From NCBI GenBank assembly GCA_964034945.1, contig OZ035961.1, positions 68,112,031-68,176,030 of the forward strand: a stretch of 64,000 nt of DNA, given 5' to 3'. Under the pieces are notes generated by a model. It had not been told where the DNA came from. It saw only the letters and a program-made list of their open reading frames with translations, and made no database searches. Position numbers and translations under genes: made by a program. Numbering within the stretch: the first letter of the stretch is position 1; each line of letters starts with the position of its first letter. Below are positions 34,483 to 44,300 of this stretch, in pieces. The stretch is from Chrysopilus asiliformis. Its lineage: Eukaryota; Arthropoda; Insecta; Diptera; Rhagionidae.

Positions 34483-34912
34483 TGTAGGAAATTTTATTGT
34501 CTCTAACTTGTATCGTACTTAAGACTATTGAAAAACCCGTAGTTTCAGAGTAAACAGAAAAAAAACCAAACTGCGATTTTTAAAATACCGCTATATTGGT
34601 TACTCCCAGCTAACAGATTTCCATCAAAAGTTGATAGGATCATCCCATTCGGTAACAAAACAGTAACAAAAATTGAAACTTAGGCATCTAACAGAATTCG
34701 ACGGTTAGACTGAATGGAGTATAACGGAAAACGCAACTCTACTCTAGCTTCAAGTCTCTTGCTCAATCCTTTCAAAAGTTATGGTGTTCACGGACGAATA
34801 CAGGGACATTAGGAAATGAAAATCTTTGTAGTTCATTTTTGTGTCCGATGATTGGCTCGATGCGTTACAAACGGTATACTAAATCTGATATACTCTTATG
34901 TGATATATCATA
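34483..34912. other. Unassigned; old Helentron-like relic near 34790-34905
   Basis: GTGTCCGATGATTGGCTCGA and GCGTTACAAACGGTATACTA resemble the 5' region of an older, diverged Helentron-like family, also seen near 48185-48230. Nothing else is recognised. Confidence 0.3.
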
Positions 34913-35093
34913 TCTATCTTCTATATATAAAAGGATGTTTGTTGGTTTGTTTGTTTGTTTGTTTCAGATTACAAAACTCAAAAACTACTGAACCGATTTT
35001 TACACGGTTTTTTGCAAAATGATCTGCGTTTTTAGGTAAGTTAAATTTTCAAAATTGGAAACGGAAGGTCCTGTAAGGATAACGCAAATATCC

Positions 35094-36352
35094 TGTAACA
35101 TAACGTGATTTCACCTCGATGCGACTTGTCAATCCCTTTTGAAAACTTTCGCCCCAAAACAATAAAACAATAGTCACAAAATTTCCGTTAAAGAATTTTA
35201 TTTCATAAATAGACTTCTAGCTCGACTGATTACACAAAGTTTTATAATTTAATTTGTTCACAATTTTTTGTATTAGGAAATTTTTAGAACTTAGGTTGAA
35301 TTACAAATCTTAAACCTTCTGGATCTTAATTTGTTTCACAAATTTTAATCACTTATGGATTCACAATATATATGTATTTATTATTAGTCTGAATACTAAA
35401 TTCCCAAGTTTTAAAGTTTCACCTCGTTTTATGGTTTTCTGAAAACACTGAATTGCACTTGAACACAAATGTTTGGAAAAACGGACAACATTCAAAAATC
35501 AGATTTAAGATAAATACTCAAAAACTCTTTTAAAGATTCTTAACTTGACTTTAAAACATAATTTTTCAAAATTAAATCACTCCCGATATAACTAGCTCAC
35601 CGATGTCTTCTCTATAAGGTACCTCTTAATAACTCTTCCAAAACTAATAAACTCCAAAAAAAACGTAAAAAACTCCCCGAGTCAGGCCTTAACACCTTCT
35701 TTTATAGGCTTCTTGACCTGCTCACGTTGGTGATGGTGGGAATCTTAAGTCACGTTGCCAAAACAGGTGCAAGAATTATTTGCCCTAGTTCTGGGTGACG
35801 GAACTAAGAATTGCATTGTCAGGAAAGTTGCTAATTCGCGTATTTCACTCTTGTGAAATACGATCGAAACATATGTATTGCAATATGAGCGCGCTTGTCG
35901 CGTGCTTCGTTTATTTTGTTGATCGACATTTTTTATGATTTTAATGTTGAATATATGTCGGGAGCGTTGACCGACGGTATTTAGGTGAATTGAAGTATTT
36001 TGATGATTTCGCATAATGGAAGATATATGGACAATTTTGCCTATGATTTATGTGCAGGTGTTTAAGTAATTATGTGGCGGGTGCATTGACCGATGTTGAA
36101 TTGAGGTTTTGATAATTTGGCATAATGGTTTAAGAATTGCATGTGAAAAATATATTGATATATTGACAGACAGGAAATTGATGATTTTTATAGGGGTTAG
36201 GTAAGTGCATTGACCTGGCTGCATATGACAGTACTAGGAATTGCTTATGTTGCTCGAAGGCTGGGTCAATACTTTGTCTTAGTACTTTGGACTTGTTGTT
36301 TTGGGTTAAGTGGTGGATTGCATCAGAAAAAGTCGAAATGCAATTCATCACA
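35094..36352 (-). repeat. 3' LTR of the errantivirus (1259 bp)
   Basis: TGTAACATAACGTG...ATTCATCACA on the plus strand, so TG...CA in the sense direction as well. No difference from the other LTR was found on reading. Short frames within it are mirrored in the other LTR and are not genes. Confidence 0.95.
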
Positions 36353-36366
36353 TTCCTTACCCCCTG
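36353..36366 (-). other. Polypurine tract
   Basis: In the sense direction AGGGGGTAAGGAA lies directly before the 3' LTR, the expected position for plus-strand priming. Confidence 0.75.
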
Positions 36367-36487
36367 AAGAAAGAAAAATGTAATTTTTCGAAATCAACAG
36401 AAATGGGTTATAAAAGTAACATGCAACTTTTATCAGTTTTAATTACCTGTGAGTCTCCTTTTGAAAAGGCGTATACCAATTTGCAAA

Positions 36488-36899
36488 ATGTAAGTTATTT
36501 TCATCTCAATTTTAATCAATAAAAACAATTGTTTATTTCAGGTTCCACGTGTATAGTAGCCCTTATGACTCTGCGTTGTTCATCATGACAGCACGTCATC
36601 TAATTGCAAGGGAGATTTGCGGGCACCTTGTGGTGGCGACGCCCGCGGTAATGGAGGAGTTTCAAGTCATGTTGTCGTTCTGTCTAAGTGCTGACAGCTT
36701 CCTTGAAGTAAACGAGTACTTGGATATGACTCTGGCCAGCGAGGTAGGGGAGCACACTATCTTAGTGTGCTTCCCTTATGACATGGGTCACAGGATCTTT
36801 GGCTTTATGGAATCGCCCCCGCTAAACATGCAGCGGGTTTACTCTGTGGAGGGGCTTGGTCTCCATTATATGGGGACCTTGTGTCAGCCCAGGAAGTAG
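36488..36899 (+). CDS. Extra opposite-strand gene in the errantivirus (spliced, unknown function)
   Basis: It lies between env and the 3' LTR but on the strand opposite gag-pol-env. The main exon (36542-36899) is open to a TAG and encodes about 119 residues, e.g. YSSPYDSALFIMTARHLIAR, PAVMEEFQVMLSFCLSADSF and SVEGLGLHYMGTLCQPRK. A 52-nt intron with GTAAGT (36490) and TTTATTTCAG (36541) precedes it. Splicing joins AAAAT to GTTCCAC and so creates ATG in the right frame; unspliced RNA reads ATG TAA. An alternative is the in-frame ATG at 36588 (MTARHL, ~103 residues). An upstream ATG at 36403 is out of frame after splicing. The exon is about half G+C in a region near one third, suggesting another origin. 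AATAAA follows. No signal peptide, membrane helix or known domain is evident. It might be a captured host gene or an accessory (e.g. defence-suppressing) gene; that is speculation. Confidence 0.65.
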
Positions 36900-36958
36900 T
36901 TACGAATTAGTTTAAGAAAAAAAAAAAAATTTTTAATTTGTATGAATTAAATAGATTA

Positions 36959-36980
36959 AATAAAGAAAAATTTAAATAAA
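36959..36980 (+). terminator. Polyadenylation signals of the extra gene
   Basis: AATAAA at 36959-36964 and again at 36975-36980, 60-75 bases after the TAG of the plus-strand gene. They support a transcript independent of the retroelement's own minus-strand RNA. Confidence 0.55.
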
Positions 36981-37664
36981 AAAAAATTTGTTTTACGTAT
37001 TTTCTCCCGTTTTCTTTTGTTTCAGACTTTTGTGTTTTCCCATTTGTGTCAATTTTCAGTGTTTTCAGCTTTTAAATCTTTCTGGTTTTTCTAGGTATTT
37101 GTTTTAATTTTTCAGTGTTTTGATTTTCAGAATCTTTTACTAAAATTTACCGATTAGTTTTGGTTTTAGATTTTTGCAAAAAGGTTATTTATAACATCAA
37201 AAATAAAAAATTTTCGTTCAATAACTGCGTAAAAATATAATAGAAAAAATGTTTTGAGAATATAGCGCAAATTACATGATTTTATGACAATTTATAAGAA
37301 ATTAAATTAAAATTCTCTAACATTATATTAAACTGAAGCTACACTAAATTATCTTTTATAGAATCTTATAGATTGATTTCATGTTCCATATTGTATGTTA
37401 AATTACCGTGTTTAGAATGCTGTGTGTTGATTTGGTGAGAAAGTATAGTATATAAAAAAAAATTATTTGTGAAAATAATTCACATGATTGTTTTATGACA
37501 TTAAATGCTTGTAAGTAATTAAATTACAATTTTCTAACATTTTTTATTGCTTTCTATTCTTTTTCCTTAATATTAGTTTACATTGTTCTATATGTTGTGT
37601 TTGATTTACCAAGATAGTCGATAAGGTATCCCCTTTTATTGACAGTATCAAATTTGGATGGATG
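36981..37664. other. Non-coding, AT-rich stretch downstream of env
   Basis: About 680 bases between the end of env and the extra gene. It contains two loosely similar segments (about 37260-37345 and 37480-37560, both with ACATGATT...TTATGACA and AAATTA.AATT.TCTAACAT). No ORF. Confidence 0.5.
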
Positions 37665-39677
37665 TTAAAAATCTAAAGTTGGGTAATTTAGTTGAGCTTT
37701 TCGCCATGATATCGGTTCGTCTTGTACTTCGGGTAATGTTATTGAAATGGATTCTTTGTTCGGAATAGGTTTGGATGGGTGCAATTCAGGAAGGGATAAT
37801 GATAATGTTCCGTTTACGGGCATTGGGTCCCTTGTGAGTTTTCGTAACCGCCTTTTGAATTTTCTTGAATTTCTCGTGAATTCTTTGCGGCTCTTCCAAA
37901 ATTTTCTAATTTTTAATATCATATAAATTATTCCTACCACCAAAATTATACTGAGTACTATAACGACTGCAGTGAATCTTGTGTCATGTTTATCGTGTTT
38001 TTGTGATTGTTCTAATTCGTTTAGTTCCTTGAAAAGGACGTCTAATGACACACTGCCCTCACGGAGATGTCTATTTAGTTCTTTATAGGATACCGGTTTT
38101 ATTGGATCGGGTAAATCTAGTTTTGATGGATTCCTTTTTTTGAAATCAAATTTTGGTAAGGTTAATCTGTATTGGTCGGGTTGCACTGTGTTAAATGGTT
38201 TGACCTGGTTTGAGTGGTAGGGTAATACCATGTTCAATATCTGAAAATTGCATGGTTTGAGTAGGGTAATAATTCCGGAAAATTGAAGATCGAACGAAGA
38301 ATGTGTATCGTTACAGAAACATTGCAAGGTCATTGATGTCGATAGTGAAAATAGCCAACTGTTTTGGTGCTCGAGGTTTACCACAAAATTTGGGTTATTT
38401 TTTAGAAATCTATGTGGGCAGGTTGGGGTTTGGAGGAAAGGTGTGGTTAGGGTATTTATCATACATCGGGAAGAATCAAACCCAGTTATCATTGGTTTCT
38501 TGAATTCACATAGATAGTTGTGGGGATCGTTGTAACTTTGTATTTTCTTACACAGATCTGCAAATTCGTTTTGCCGTAATTCCATAAATTGTTTGTTTTT
38601 TGTATTATTAATAATATAATTAATATCCGAATCTATTAGGGAAAAATTTTGACCATTCAGGGGTGTTGGATAAAGATATACTTTATTTACGCCAAACTCA
38701 GCTTCTTCGGGTAGTGGAATTTGTATCTTTATCAGGATATTATTTTCCGTTTTAATACTGTCTACCGTCATTAGATTTGATAAAGTGGCGAAGTCACGAG
38801 AAATTGGGGTCTTTGAGACATTGAGCAGTATATCTGACATTATTTTGTGGAGGTCGGAAGGTTTCAAGACTAAGGGATGTAAAGTTCTTTGAGACAATGA
38901 ATTTAGAATAGTGAAAATCTCACCCTGCTGCGTTTCTATCCTTTGGAGTTTAGTCAGGATGAGGAGGATGGCCTCGACCGATTCTGCTTGTAGATCTAGT
39001 CTGTTCAAATGACTAATATTCGAATTATCCGTTTCATTTAAGCTTTTCAGAATTTTATTTAGTTTAGTGGTAATAATATTATTTTGTTGGGTTAAATTTG
39101 TTAGCGGTTCACTGAGGCTGTTAAAATTTGATTTCATCAGTGTAATTTGTTTTTTGATAATTTCGTCTCGTTTCTCATTTCCTTTTTCTAAATTTTGCAG
39201 GCGGTCATAAATTTCCATGGCATCCTCGTTATCCATTACTCCGGTCAAGAATTTCGCTGCGGTTCCAACGAAGTCAAATAATGATCGCCTTGTTCGGTGG
39301 TGCGAGAAGATCATTAGTTCTTCGTGGTGTTCTTGTACATTTCGGATTAGTCGTAATATTTCATTTTTCCATTGTCCGCATACCTCGTCTTTAATTCCGG
39401 TGGCCTTGGTTGTCTGTCCCTGGGTCAATATTTTTTCTCGTTGCGCACATAACTCGCTCATGAGGGAAGAACTCTGTTGGAAAAATTCGACAGTATTTGT
39501 CCAGTTCGGATATGTAATCTGAGTTAGTATGGTCCAACTCTTAGTGTAAACCCATGCTGTCCCGATTTGCTCGAATAGAATTCCATTGGGATTAAGGGGA
39601 GTAATGGTTACTGCTGCATTAGGAGTCTGGGCCCCAATCCCCGTTAGGCATGCCAAGATGATTATAGTCTGCATCAT
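37665..39677 (-). CDS. env: Errantivirus Env (baculovirus F-like fusion glycoprotein)
   Basis: 670 residues, uninterrupted. An N-terminal hydrophobic signal peptide (about residues 1-16) is followed by an ectodomain with several N-x-S/T sites. A furin-type site RTRR at residues 128-131 is followed by a glycine/phenylalanine-rich stretch (SLFDFVG...) in the place of a fusion peptide. Heptad-like, helix-rich sequence follows (about 150-260). One membrane helix lies near residues 566-589, with a basic cytoplasmic tail of ~80 residues. This is the layout of the F-type envelope shared by errantiviruses and baculoviruses. It would act in the cell and virion membrane to allow fusion. The start is 160 nt downstream of the pol stop; expression is presumably from spliced RNA. 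All landmarks are present, so it may be functional. Confidence 0.92.
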   Translation of the reverse strand: MMQTIIILACLTGIGAQTPNAAVTITPLNPNGILFEQIGTAWVYTKSWTILTQITYPNWTNTVEFFQQSSSLMSELCAQREKILTQGQTTKATGIKDEVCGQWKNEILRLIRNVQEHHEELMIFSHHRTRRSLFDFVGTAAKFLTGVMDNEDAMEIYDRLQNLEKGNEKRDEIIKKQITLMKSNFNSLSEPLTNLTQQNNIITTKLNKILKSLNETDNSNISHLNRLDLQAESVEAILLILTKLQRIETQQGEIFTILNSLSQRTLHPLVLKPSDLHKIMSDILLNVSKTPISRDFATLSNLMTVDSIKTENNILIKIQIPLPEEAEFGVNKVYLYPTPLNGQNFSLIDSDINYIINNTKNKQFMELRQNEFADLCKKIQSYNDPHNYLCEFKKPMITGFDSSRCMINTLTTPFLQTPTCPHRFLKNNPNFVVNLEHQNSWLFSLSTSMTLQCFCNDTHSSFDLQFSGIITLLKPCNFQILNMVLPYHSNQVKPFNTVQPDQYRLTLPKFDFKKRNPSKLDLPDPIKPVSYKELNRHLREGSVSLDVLFKELNELEQSQKHDKHDTRFTAVVIVLSIILVVGIIYMILKIRKFWKSRKEFTRNSRKFKRRLRKLTRDPMPVNGTLSLSLPELHPSKPIPNKESISITLPEVQDEPISWRKAQLNYPTLDF

Positions 39678-39836
39678 GGTTACCTAGTGGACAAACAGAA
39701 TTTGGGTAGTTGATGAAGTCTCATTCATTTTGGGTTAGTTACGGTGGGGGAATCATTTATAAAAACAAAAATTATTCTTCTTTTGACAAGATTGTCAATC
39801 CAGGCGAAGGGGGTCTACTTAGTGATCAAGAGAGTC

Positions 39837-42800
39837 TTAGTTTGTTGAATGGAAGAGTTTTATTCGGTTATTGTGTACTCGAACTAATTTCTTACCAATT
39901 TGAATGATGGAATTTACTGAATTAGGGATATCTTTTATTTCATATGGACCTTTCCATATAGGGTCTAGTTTCGATTTTCTAACTTCATTGCGAAGTAGTA
40001 CTGGGTCTCCTATTTTATAAGTTATGTTCGATGCAGTTCGATCATAATAATGTTTTGATTTGTTTTTACTTGCCAAAATATTTTTTCGAGCAATTTTGTA
40101 GGCTGTTTGAAGTTTATATCGAAGAAGGTAGTAATAATTCTCGTCATTATAAAGGGGTGCGGGTTCACGTTTGAGATTGGTGGGGAGTTCGGTGGTAAAA
40201 CCGAATAGAAGATCCATAGGAGTATATTTAGTAGATGAATGAATTGTATTGTTATGTACGTGTATTGTTATATATCCTACCGACTGCGCCAGGACCGCTT
40301 CTCTGAGCCATTGATCCCATGTCGTTGGGTGCTCACTAACAAAGTTTCGAAGGTATTCTGCTAATGGACGATGAGTGCGTTCTAAGGTGCCGTTGGATTG
40401 AGGGTGATAAGCCGTAGTCTGTAATTTTTGAATTTTTAGTAGTTTACATACGTGTTTGAAAACGTTGCTTAAGAAATTTGTACCTTGGTCGGTCACTAGT
40501 TTCTTTGGAATTCGATACCTTGTAATGATTTGCTCATAGAATGCCTTAGCAACGGTCTCTGCTTCGCAATTATCTAGGGGAACGCAATCGAAGAAACGAG
40601 TTAGATCGTCCTCAAAAGTTAGGATATATTTGTTTCCTAAATTAGTGATGGGTAATGGTCCTACAATATCCAAATACACTTTGTCAAAGGGCATGGATGC
40701 AGTATCCGTGATTACCATAGGTAACCGAAAATGTTTTGACTGTTTATTCTTTTGACATTGAGGGCAACTTTTTATAAATTTTTCGATGTCTCGAAGCATG
40801 TTTTTCCACTTGAAATATGTTCTGATCCGACTATAGGTCTTGTAGACTCCTTGATGACCTCCTAAAGGGGCATTGTGATAGGTTTTCAAGACAGTTTCTA
40901 TTTCCTTAGGATCGCTTAAGAACTCATATGTTTTTCCTTGACCTAGAATTTCTTCTTCTACTGATGTTGAATCGCTTGGGTCAGCATTTTCGATCGCTTC
41001 TGTTTCAGAGTTGTTTTCGTTTACCTTCAACGATGGATGTTTTGAAATTTGAGAATCACTTAATTCGTTTGTTTGGTCTTCTTCCACAGTACCTTTTGCC
41101 GCTTGTCTTTTTTGCGAACGGGTGACGACACCAACATTTGTTGTTTTTGTTTCTTTAGAGCAATTTTGATTTGAGTTTTCGAAGTGAACGTTTTTGCTAG
41201 GTTTGTTATAATCAACCATAACATCTTCGCGGCTTTCGTCGTGCGCTGTCTTCGTAGCATTTTGTTGTTGTAAATCGGTGTCATTAGTATTATTCGGGTT
41301 TTGATTGTAGGGAATTCTACTTAATGCGTCAGCGGCGGTATTATGTTTACCTGCCTTGTATTCGATCACATATTCATAATCTGATAATTTATGCCTAAAC
41401 CTGGTTAACCTTGAGGTCGTATCCTTGATGTTAAAAACTCCCTTTAAAGGACGGTGGTCCGAATATACAATAAACTTTCTCCCTAATAAATAACATCGAA
41501 AATGTTTGGTAGCCCATACGATGGCTAGCAATTCCTTTTCGATCGTGGAGTATCGGCGTTCAGCCTCATTAAGTGTTCTACTTGCATATGCGATAGGACG
41601 TTCATCTTGTGCTAGTATTGCGCCTAATGCTTCCCCGCTGGCATCAGTCGTTAAGGTAAATGGTTGGGAAAAATCAGGGTATGCGAGTAACGGCGGGTTA
41701 GTAAGTGCTTTTCGAAGAGTTTGAAAAGAATCTTCACATTTAGCATCCCAATTAAATTTTTTGCCTTTTCTGAGTAAATTAGTTAATGGCAAGACTATTT
41801 TTGAAAAGTTTTCAATAAACTTTCGATAATAATTGGCTAAACCAAGAAAACTTTGGACTTGACGAATGGTTCTGGGTTTGGGAAATTCTTGAACACATTT
41901 CACATTTTGAGGATCGGGTAGTGCTCCTTCACTCGTGCACTTGTGACCTAAATAAATAACCTCTTTCCGGAGAAAATGGCACTTCTCAGGTTGCAATTTT
42001 AAATTGTAGTTTCGTAGTCTTTGAAATACTTCAATCAATTTATCATTGTGATCTATTAAATTTTTTCCGTAGATTACTAAATCGTCAATGTATATAAAAC
42101 ACTTTATTCCTTGCAATCCTGTCAGAGCGTGGTTCATTGCTCTTTGGAAGGTAGCAGGAGCTGACTTGAGCCCGAATGGCATCCTTGTGAACTCGTAATG
42201 TCCAAAGGATGTGCTGAAGGCTGTTTTTCCTCTGTCCTTGGGATCTACCTCTATTTGATGGTAACCACTAGCTAAGTCCAATGTGGTAAAGTATGTTGAG
42301 TTTCCTAACTGGTCTAGAATTTCTTCAATTCTAGGCAGAGGAAAGGCGTCGCCAATAGTGACGTCATTCATTTTCCTAAAGTCAATCACTACTCTCCATT
42401 TCTTTTCTCCATTAGCTCCCGGTTTTTTAGATACAACTAAAAGAGGGGAGTTCCATGGACTTTTGCTAGGTTTAACAATGCCATCATCGATCATTTGGTT
42501 AACTTGATCGTATATAACTTCCCGTTGGATTTCTGGAAGACGATAGTTTTTGAGATTGATCGGTGGTTGATCAGCCTTAGTGGGAATTTTGTGTTTTAAA
42601 ATGTTTGAATAAGATAATTTATCTCCGGGTAAATGAAATAGATCATGGTATTGGGAACAAATGTTGAGTACAGATCGTCTTTCTTCCTCGTTAAGAGTTT
42701 CATCCAGTATTATAGACTCTGTGATCTGTTTAATGCGTTTGTATTTCAGTGGAGATTCTGTGTTGTTTTTTACAGAATTCAAAGCAAATATTTTAAATTT

Positions 42801-44300
42801 TTTCATTTTTATTAATTTTAGAGGTATTTCGTTCAGAGTCACTTCTGAGGAATTATTATTAAGAACACTGAGGGTAATTTTACCGCCTATAGACCTTACT
42901 AGGGCGTTACTCAAAAATACGCCAGGTTGGAGTTCTTGGGATAAACATATATGATCAGATTTAATTTGAGTTGCTGGATAGTGTATGATTGTTTCGGATC
43001 TAGGTTGAATTCTAAAATTGAGTACTTGCTTATGTAATTGGTTATCATTTTGGGGAGAAGGGGGTTGTTTCCAATGAACTTTGTCCGGCGGTAGCTTAAT
43101 TTTTGTTTTACGAACTTTGGAATTTTCCGCGTTAATGGAATTTGATATTTGGGAAGGATTTTGATGTTTCGGAAGTTGGAATTCCTTAAAATCTTCCTCT
43201 AATTGTTTCACAAGTATGCGCACGTCTTCTATAGACCTAATTGTTGAAGAGAATTTTGGTATTTGTACCTGATTAATGAATATTTCTTGTGCTTGAGGAT
43301 TTGTGGATTTTGTGTTTAAATTTTTATAACTCGAAAGTGTACTGTCCTCGGTGGGATTTTTCAGTAGCGCCTTTCTTTGGTTGGTAGTATTTTTTACTAC
43401 TGGATTCGGAAGTTTGTTTGAATTTGAAAGTGTACTGTCCTCGGTGGGATTTTTCAGTAGCGCCTTTCGTTTGTTATTTTGAAAATTTTTTGATCTATTC
43501 TGTTCAGGTATTTCAGAAAACATTTGTCGTTTATCTGCCTGGTATTCAGAATGATCTGATAGGGAAAACCTTTTAGTTTCCATTTCAGCTACACTAATAT
43601 CCTTTATGCTTACCCTTTTGTCATCATGATTTCCCAAAGGTATTCCAGAAAACTCTTTTGGTTTAACTGCCTGTTGGGGATCTGAATTAACGGGTATGAT
43701 CAAATCTTCTTTCATATCTCCTTGTACGGGAAAACGGAGCTTCTTATCGACACAATCGATGTACGTTCGGTTCCATAGGAAATCCCTTCCTAAAATTCCA
43801 TCGAATGACATAGAGTTTGTATCTTCGACAATTTGGAATTCACATTTTAGGTTGTAAGTAACAGTATCATTGGTTTCGGCCTCAACTTTTCCTACACAGG
43901 TTCCGAGGGTTGTACTATCTCCGCCGTAAAGGCTGTTTAGAAGGATTGACTTTTGTGGATTTGGGAGTATTTCCGGTTTTAGTGCTTCTTTCTTCAGCAA
44001 ACTGACATCCGCTCCTGTGTCCACGAGCAATTTTAAAGGATTATTTCTTGCTATGTCCGAATTAACCTTTACTGTAGCGTCATTTTGTATAGAAAAATTA
44101 GTGATGACAGGTTTGTCACTTTCAGAAATAGGAGTTAGTACTTTAGGGTTTAGTTTTGGGAGAGCTTTAGAATTGTATTCAGGAGTTTTTAAAAGTTTAC
44201 ACTCTTTTTGCTTAGTGGGAATAGAAGTCGAGTGTATAGCTTCTTCCCTTTTTAGTTTTCCTGAGACCTTTTCTGATCCCATCTTAATTTGTAGGGACAA
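39837..44300 (-). CDS. pol: Errantivirus Pol (protease, reverse transcriptase, RNase H, integrase)
   Basis: A 1487-codon open frame, overlapping gag by 49 nt in the -1 frame, so it is probably made by ribosomal frameshifting and the ATG at 44300 need not be used. Domains in order: retroviral aspartic protease (LLVDTGADVSLL, about 91-102); a long linker with a repeated motif LKNPTEDSTLS (twice, near residues 280-320); reverse transcriptase (VVIDFRKMND, MPFGLKSAPATFQRAM, catalytic YIDD near 735); RNase H (TTDASGEALGAIL near 885, SDHRPL); integrase with an HHCC zinc module (near 1140-1180) and D, D, E at about 1210 (YLDIVGPL), 1271 (TDQGTNF) and 1306 (LERTHRP). No stops or frameshifts. Ty3/gypsy order. 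Active site residues are intact. Confidence 0.97.
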   Translation of the reverse strand: MSLQIKMGSEKVSGKLKREEAIHSTSIPTKQKECKLLKTPEYNSKALPKLNPKVLTPISESDKPVITNFSIQNDATVKVNSDIARNNPLKLLVDTGADVSLLKKEALKPEILPNPQKSILLNSLYGGDSTTLGTCVGKVEAETNDTVTYNLKCEFQIVEDTNSMSFDGILGRDFLWNRTYIDCVDKKLRFPVQGDMKEDLIIPVNSDPQQAVKPKEFSGIPLGNHDDKRVSIKDISVAEMETKRFSLSDHSEYQADKRQMFSEIPEQNRSKNFQNNKRKALLKNPTEDSTLSNSNKLPNPVVKNTTNQRKALLKNPTEDSTLSSYKNLNTKSTNPQAQEIFINQVQIPKFSSTIRSIEDVRILVKQLEEDFKEFQLPKHQNPSQISNSINAENSKVRKTKIKLPPDKVHWKQPPSPQNDNQLHKQVLNFRIQPRSETIIHYPATQIKSDHICLSQELQPGVFLSNALVRSIGGKITLSVLNNNSSEVTLNEIPLKLIKMKKFKIFALNSVKNNTESPLKYKRIKQITESIILDETLNEEERRSVLNICSQYHDLFHLPGDKLSYSNILKHKIPTKADQPPINLKNYRLPEIQREVIYDQVNQMIDDGIVKPSKSPWNSPLLVVSKKPGANGEKKWRVVIDFRKMNDVTIGDAFPLPRIEEILDQLGNSTYFTTLDLASGYHQIEVDPKDRGKTAFSTSFGHYEFTRMPFGLKSAPATFQRAMNHALTGLQGIKCFIYIDDLVIYGKNLIDHNDKLIEVFQRLRNYNLKLQPEKCHFLRKEVIYLGHKCTSEGALPDPQNVKCVQEFPKPRTIRQVQSFLGLANYYRKFIENFSKIVLPLTNLLRKGKKFNWDAKCEDSFQTLRKALTNPPLLAYPDFSQPFTLTTDASGEALGAILAQDERPIAYASRTLNEAERRYSTIEKELLAIVWATKHFRCYLLGRKFIVYSDHRPLKGVFNIKDTTSRLTRFRHKLSDYEYVIEYKAGKHNTAADALSRIPYNQNPNNTNDTDLQQQNATKTAHDESREDVMVDYNKPSKNVHFENSNQNCSKETKTTNVGVVTRSQKRQAAKGTVEEDQTNELSDSQISKHPSLKVNENNSETEAIENADPSDSTSVEEEILGQGKTYEFLSDPKEIETVLKTYHNAPLGGHQGVYKTYSRIRTYFKWKNMLRDIEKFIKSCPQCQKNKQSKHFRLPMVITDTASMPFDKVYLDIVGPLPITNLGNKYILTFEDDLTRFFDCVPLDNCEAETVAKAFYEQIITRYRIPKKLVTDQGTNFLSNVFKHVCKLLKIQKLQTTAYHPQSNGTLERTHRPLAEYLRNFVSEHPTTWDQWLREAVLAQSVGYITIHVHNNTIHSSTKYTPMDLLFGFTTELPTNLKREPAPLYNDENYYYLLRYKLQTAYKIARKNILASKNKSKHYYDRTASNITYKIGDPVLLRNEVRKSKLDPIWKGPYEIKDIPNSVNSIIQIGKKLVRVHNNRIKLFHSTN

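Noticed and set aside
35745..36351. 89- and 73-codon frames in the LTR (again at 46972-47578)
   Set aside because: They are LTR sequence, identical in both LTRs, with no domain, and lie where promoter and RNA-processing signals are expected.
36310..36522. 70-codon frame starting in the LTR as exon 1 of the extra gene
   Set aside because: Its phase at the GTAAGT donor leads to a TAG five codons after the splice, so it cannot encode the main exon's protein.
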